Below, piece after piece: positions 17,901 through 19,960 of a DNA stretch of 19,960 nucleotides; the stretch's first letter is position 1, and every line of letters starts with the position of its first letter. Location: assembly GCA_013911195.1 (NCBI GenBank), contig JACETS010000025.1:1-19960 (forward strand), read 5' to 3'. The position numbers and the translations under genes were made by a program. Below the pieces are notes generated by a model. That model saw only the letters and a program-made list of their open reading frames with translations. It was not told the origin of the DNA and searched no databases. This DNA comes from Verrucomicrobiales bacterium (GTDB lineage: Bacteria; Verrucomicrobiota; Verrucomicrobiia; Verrucomicrobiales; DEV007).

Positions 17901-18438
17901 AGTTACCTTTGTTACAGACGAAGAGGTCAAGATCCCCATCATTATCTATATCAACAAAAGCAGCACCTGATCCCCACGATTCGGTATCCTGTATTCCAGC
18001 GGACACTGTGACATCTTCAAATTTCCATGGGGTAGTTTGACGGAAAAGTTTATTCGGCCCATCCTGAGAAACGAGGAAAAGATCAGGTAGACCATTTTTG
18101 TCAAAATCACCAACAGTTAAACCGGCGCCACTGAGAAGATAATTCTTTATATTTTCATCCTTGAGTTGATTTTTAAATTGAACACCGATTGAGGAGCCTT
18201 CCATCTTTTGAAAGAGATGCTTTGATTTAGAATCTCCATCCATTCTCTGTAGAGCTCTTCTTTCCACCCATGAATCAACTCTCATAAATGGGTCAGGAAC
18301 CGAGAGAGTTTCCTTGGTCTGGGTAATTTTTTGAATCTCGGGTCCACCACATGAACAAATCATAAGGAGTATTGAAACTAAAAGAATTCGTTTTGGCCTC
18401 ATTTGTAAATTCATGGATATTACAAATATATAGCTCAT
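14944..18438 (-). CDS. Giant FG-GAP/VCBS lipoprotein: two propellers, one ASPIC/UnbV module
   Basis: An 1164-aa paralogue of the 1256-aa protein at 6502-10272. The lipoprotein signal is best formed from Met13 (MRPKRILLVSILLM, lipobox-like ICSC, Cys30), so the true start may be 18402 or 18414 rather than 18438. Propeller 1 calcium loops start at 111, 163, 214, 314, 366, 446 and 534; the UnbV module is at about 567-651 (GLGARLTLKM...IIIHWPSGYRQ). The linker NFYDDFKSQPLLPNRLSRFGP leads to propeller 2, with loops at 713, 766, 826, 882, 933, 1071 and 1135; several late ones are degenerate (DVDGDKRAD, DFGNDGNIE). The insertion with LLPVRGRSCSTTAMP (986-1000) is conserved. Unlike its paralogue the protein stops right after the last propeller loop, with no second UnbV, and no remnant follows the TAA. 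It may be co-transcribed with the PEP-CTERM gene. Function is unsettled; a surface binding role is inferred. Confidence 0.92.
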   Translation of the reverse strand: MSYIFVISMNLQMRPKRILLVSILLMICSCGGPEIQKITQTKETLSVPDPFMRVDSWVERRALQRMDGDSKSKHLFQKMEGSSIGVQFKNQLKDENIKNYLLSGAGLTVGDFDKNGLPDLFLVSQDGPNKLFRQTTPWKFEDVTVSAGIQDTESWGSGAAFVDIDNDGDLDLFVCNKGNSDEIYMNQGDGTFKGGFVGGSKNSLRAPTMVAFADYDNDGDLDFYRTATRLVQMNEIFDGKVLTQKDENGIVRAHPSQADQFVMIDGLPRELGTYDRLFRNDGLSAGGMPKLVDVTRKSGIKIEREHGLAAVWWDYNDDGWPDLYVSNDFHTPDHLYRNNGDSTFTEVTEDALAYTSWNSMGSDFSDINNDGLFDYLSTDMSATTHYKQKTMMGAMIDTAWFLDNLEPRQYMRNVMHVNTGTGKFVDVAFHAGIDSTDWTWAAIFGDLDNDGFEDAFFTNGIERNVQDSDQTIRMQQAGLKGATTEELRKMFLDSPRFKEKNLAFRNLGNFKFNNLSQDWGLDDETVSHGAILSDLDRDGDLDVVVNNMNDPVGIYMNTTNESEEDHSLIISLIGQESNYHGLGARLTLKMSEGQIMNRIVTSSRGYMSGAEPVTHFGWPTSWGKPKEIIIHWPSGYRQRVINVESGWHYQISENVDSPKNKAEGAKQINLFSKVDDALGIRFEHRENFYDDFKSQPLLPNRLSRFGPALALGDIDGDGDKDVFLGAARDRESAIFLQKNQGKFERVSSQALKSDQIYEDVDALWLDVDRDGDLDLYVVSGGASQPAAHNNYQDRLYLNDGNGELKRAADGVIPKLTFSGSRVAANDFDQDGDLDLFIGSRFVPGQYPTEPKSALLINEGGKFSKVESPVTSSGMVTDVKWADVDGDKRADLIMSSEWGPVRVYQNKENGFQEVTKNMGLDQFSGWWNCVLVTDIDKDGDNDIIAGNFGTNTKYSASTKKPATLFASDFGNTGTLQLVEAQFKEGRLLPVRGRSCSTTAMPHLLKSVPTYSSFASKTINEIYTPQAIEDSKRLEINTLESMIFRNDGEGQFTAEPLPFLSQMAPVMDISFADVNDDGSNEIILAQNFNAAQRETGRMNAGLGVVITINSDQTLKEIWPKNSGFFTRADSRRIVLEDFGNDGNIELLLGQNNGELEVFRSQENKNP

Positions 18439-18471
18439 TTTTCATGGCATTTCCTCAAAGAAAATTAGCCC

Positions 18472-18500
18472 TCCACAGAATCAGAAAACCGCTGTATAAT
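18472..18500 (+). promoter_or_regulatory. Candidate sigma70-type promoter for the lamin-tail gene
   Basis: A perfect -10 hexamer TATAAT (18495-18500) follows TCCACA (18472-18477, four of six matches to the -35 consensus) with a 17-base spacer. It lies 44 bases before the ATG at 18545, inside the 106-base gap shared with the divergent 1164-aa gene. It is the best promoter match in the window, though the -35 is mediocre. Confidence 0.45.
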
Positions 18501-18544
18501 ACCTGACAGCTAAAAAACAAAGCTCAATCCCCAAACTGCTCAAA

Positions 18545-19960
18545 ATGCTATCCCTTATCAAACTAAAGTTATTAAGCTTTAGCTTAATCCTCATCATTAC
18601 AACGCCTGTCATTGCCAATCCAATTGTCATTAATGAAATTCATTATGATGAAAATGACAAAACCGTTCGAGCCGAATTCATCGAGCTTTATAACAATAGT
18701 GAAGAGAGTGTCGACATATCACAATGGTACTTCTCTGATGGTATCGATTACACGTTCAAAGAGGGCACGACAATAGAGTCCGGCGCTTACTTAGTTATCG
18801 CTGAAAGTCCGGAGACAATAGATGAGCTATTTAATTATAGTAATGCTTTAGGACCTTTTGCTAATAACACCAGTCTAAGAAATTCTGGAGAAAAGATTGT
18901 TCTCAGAGATTCAGAGGGAAAAAGAATTGATCAAGTCGATTATGCACTCGGATTTCCATGGCCTACGGTTGGAGACTTAAGAGGAACCTCAGAAGCAAGT
19001 CCTTCAATCGAATTAATCAATCCTTCACTGAATAATAATTTAGGAGGAAGTTGGCGCGCCTCAGGATTTCCAGTCACGACGGCAACGGTGGCAGGCGGTC
19101 CGAAAAAGTTCATCAGTTCAGGAAACGTTTGGCAATACCTTGATAATGATTCTGATCTTACAGGTACGGATTGGGCAACAGATTCAAACAATGAAGACAA
19201 TTGGAAAAGTGGCCCCTCCCAACTTGGCTACAATGAAGGTGATGAAGCAACTCTAGTCGGAGACGGTGATGATGATTTCACTACGGCTCCTAGAGCCATC
19301 ACCACATACTTCCGTAAAACAATAGAAGTATCGCAAGTGGATGGCTTTTCAAGTATGCTCTTCCGACTTGTACGGGACGATGGTGCCGTGGTTTACGTGA
19401 ATGGAATAGAAGCGTTTCGGGATTCCATGCCAGAAGGACCGATTAATGCTGAGACCTTAGCCTCAAGAAGTCAGGGAGGTTCAAACGAAAGAAATTTTTT
19501 CGAGCATAGCGTCTCGCCAAGTCTGTTTATCAATGGGACCAATGTGATTGCGGTCGAGGTTCATCAGCGTAGTGGAAATAGCAGTGACATGAGTTTTGAC
19601 CTGGAGCTTATCGGAGAAGTTGACGGTGAAATCTCTAATGCCGGACCCACTCCAGGAACAAGGAACCGTTCCTACTCTCTAAAAGCACCCCCACAAATTA
19701 GACAGGTTAATCATCTTCCAGCAGAGCGGGAACTGGAAAGAGATAAAACGATCCTTTCAAATGAGGAAGTTCTGATCACAGCCAAGATAACAGACGATGA
19801 GGGAATAGCACAGGTTCAGCTCGAATATCAAATCGTTGAACCCGGTGACTACATCGAAATTGAAGACCCAAGATATAAGAACCAATGGACCGTCCTCAAG
19901 ATGTTGGATGACGGTGCAAATGGTGACGTTGAGGCAGCTGACGATGTCTACACTATTAAG
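18545..19960 (+). CDS. Lamin-tail-domain secreted protein, probable CotH-type, N-terminal part (3' end cut by window edge)
   Basis: The frame is open from the ATG at 18545 to the window end: 472 codons with no stop. Residues 1-24 are a signal peptide (MLSLIKLKLLSFSLILIITT, then PVIA). A lamin-tail domain occupies about 25-135 (IVINEIHYDE...EFIELYNNS...WYFSDG...SGAYLVIAES). It is followed by VDYALGFPWPTVGD and SIELINPSLNNNLGGSWR. A beta-sandwich region (about 190-360) holds YFRKTIEV, LRFDD-like VRDDGAVVYVNG and NVIAVEVHQ. The last part begins an Ig-like segment (VLITAKITDDEGIAQVQLEY). In Planctomycetota and Verrucomicrobiota this order commonly precedes a CotH kinase-like domain, which would lie beyond the window; that part is an expectation, not an observation. 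The gene is divergent from the 1164-aa lipoprotein gene. No Shine-Dalgarno precedes the ATG. Confidence 0.85.
   Translation, partial: MLSLIKLKLLSFSLILIITTPVIANPIVINEIHYDENDKTVRAEFIELYNNSEESVDISQWYFSDGIDYTFKEGTTIESGAYLVIAESPETIDELFNYSNALGPFANNTSLRNSGEKIVLRDSEGKRIDQVDYALGFPWPTVGDLRGTSEASPSIELINPSLNNNLGGSWRASGFPVTTATVAGGPKKFISSGNVWQYLDNDSDLTGTDWATDSNNEDNWKSGPSQLGYNEGDEATLVGDGDDDFTTAPRAITTYFRKTIEVSQVDGFSSMLFRLVRDDGAVVYVNGIEAFRDSMPEGPINAETLASRSQGGSNERNFFEHSVSPSLFINGTNVIAVEVHQRSGNSSDMSFDLELIGEVDGEISNAGPTPGTRNRSYSLKAPPQIRQVNHLPAERELERDKTILSNEEVLITAKITDDEGIAQVQLEYQIVEPGDYIEIEDPRYKNQWTVLKMLDDGANGDVEAADDVYTIK

Noticed and set aside
4220..18438. Repeated DxDxDG coding pattern as a CRISPR or satellite-like repeat
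   Set aside because: The GATCCNTCATTATC-like DNA recurrences are spaced by about 50 codons and encode FG-GAP calcium loops; spacing and sequence are not those of a CRISPR array.
18940..19200. 86-aa minus-strand frame near the right edge
   Set aside because: It is antisense to the lamin-tail gene, which is open for 472 codons with clear domain motifs on the plus strand.

Overview
The window looks like a chromosomal segment of a Gram-negative, outer-membrane-bearing bacterium, most likely of the Planctomycetota/Verrucomicrobiota (PVC) group and best matching a marine, AT-leaning Verrucomicrobiota. This is inferred from gene content, not from a marker gene. The indicators are very large FG-GAP/VCBS lipoproteins with ASPIC/UnbV modules, a PEP-CTERM surface protein, a lamin-tail-domain protein of the kind that usually precedes a CotH module, esterases with HGGG or GGG motifs, and a DUF481 outer-membrane barrel. 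Ten genes are visible, two of them cut by the window edges. Every gene except transketolase begins with a recognisable export signal, so this is almost entirely an envelope and secretion locus. No rRNA, tRNA, CRISPR array, transposase or integrase was seen, and no gene-free stretch exceeds about 145 bases.

Layout. (1) At 2-1012 (+) is the C-terminal half of transketolase, a housekeeping gene. (2) At 1017-10272 (-) is a run read right to left: a 1256-aa double-propeller lipoprotein, a 747-aa TPR/propeller lipoprotein, a DUF481 outer-membrane protein, an EF-hand alpha/beta hydrolase and a second alpha/beta hydrolase. Gaps are 24-38 bases, except for 143 bases before DUF481, so there may be two transcription units. 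(3) At 10385-11347 (+) is a secreted endonuclease/exonuclease/phosphatase-family enzyme, divergent from the 1256-aa gene across 112 bases. (4) At 11357-18438 (-) are an 1164-aa paralogue of the double-propeller lipoprotein, a small PEP-CTERM protein and an 883-aa multidomain secreted protein. The last two share a jelly-roll-like module that occurs four times in all. (5) From 18545 (+) to the window end is the N-terminal part of a lamin-tail-domain secreted protein, divergent from the 1164-aa gene.

How they may work together (inference). Three lipoproteins carry 35 propeller calcium-loop positions in total (7 + 14 + 14), and an esterase adds one EF-hand. With two esterases, an outer-membrane barrel, a secreted metal-dependent phosphohydrolase and proteins built from a possible carbohydrate-binding module, the set would fit a calcium-dependent system for handling an extracellular polymer. 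No SusC/SusD pair, glycoside hydrolase, polysaccharide lyase or sulfatase is present in the window, so the substrate is unknown. The most novel element is the four-copy module carrying the MIxRWNGxTQGA signature.
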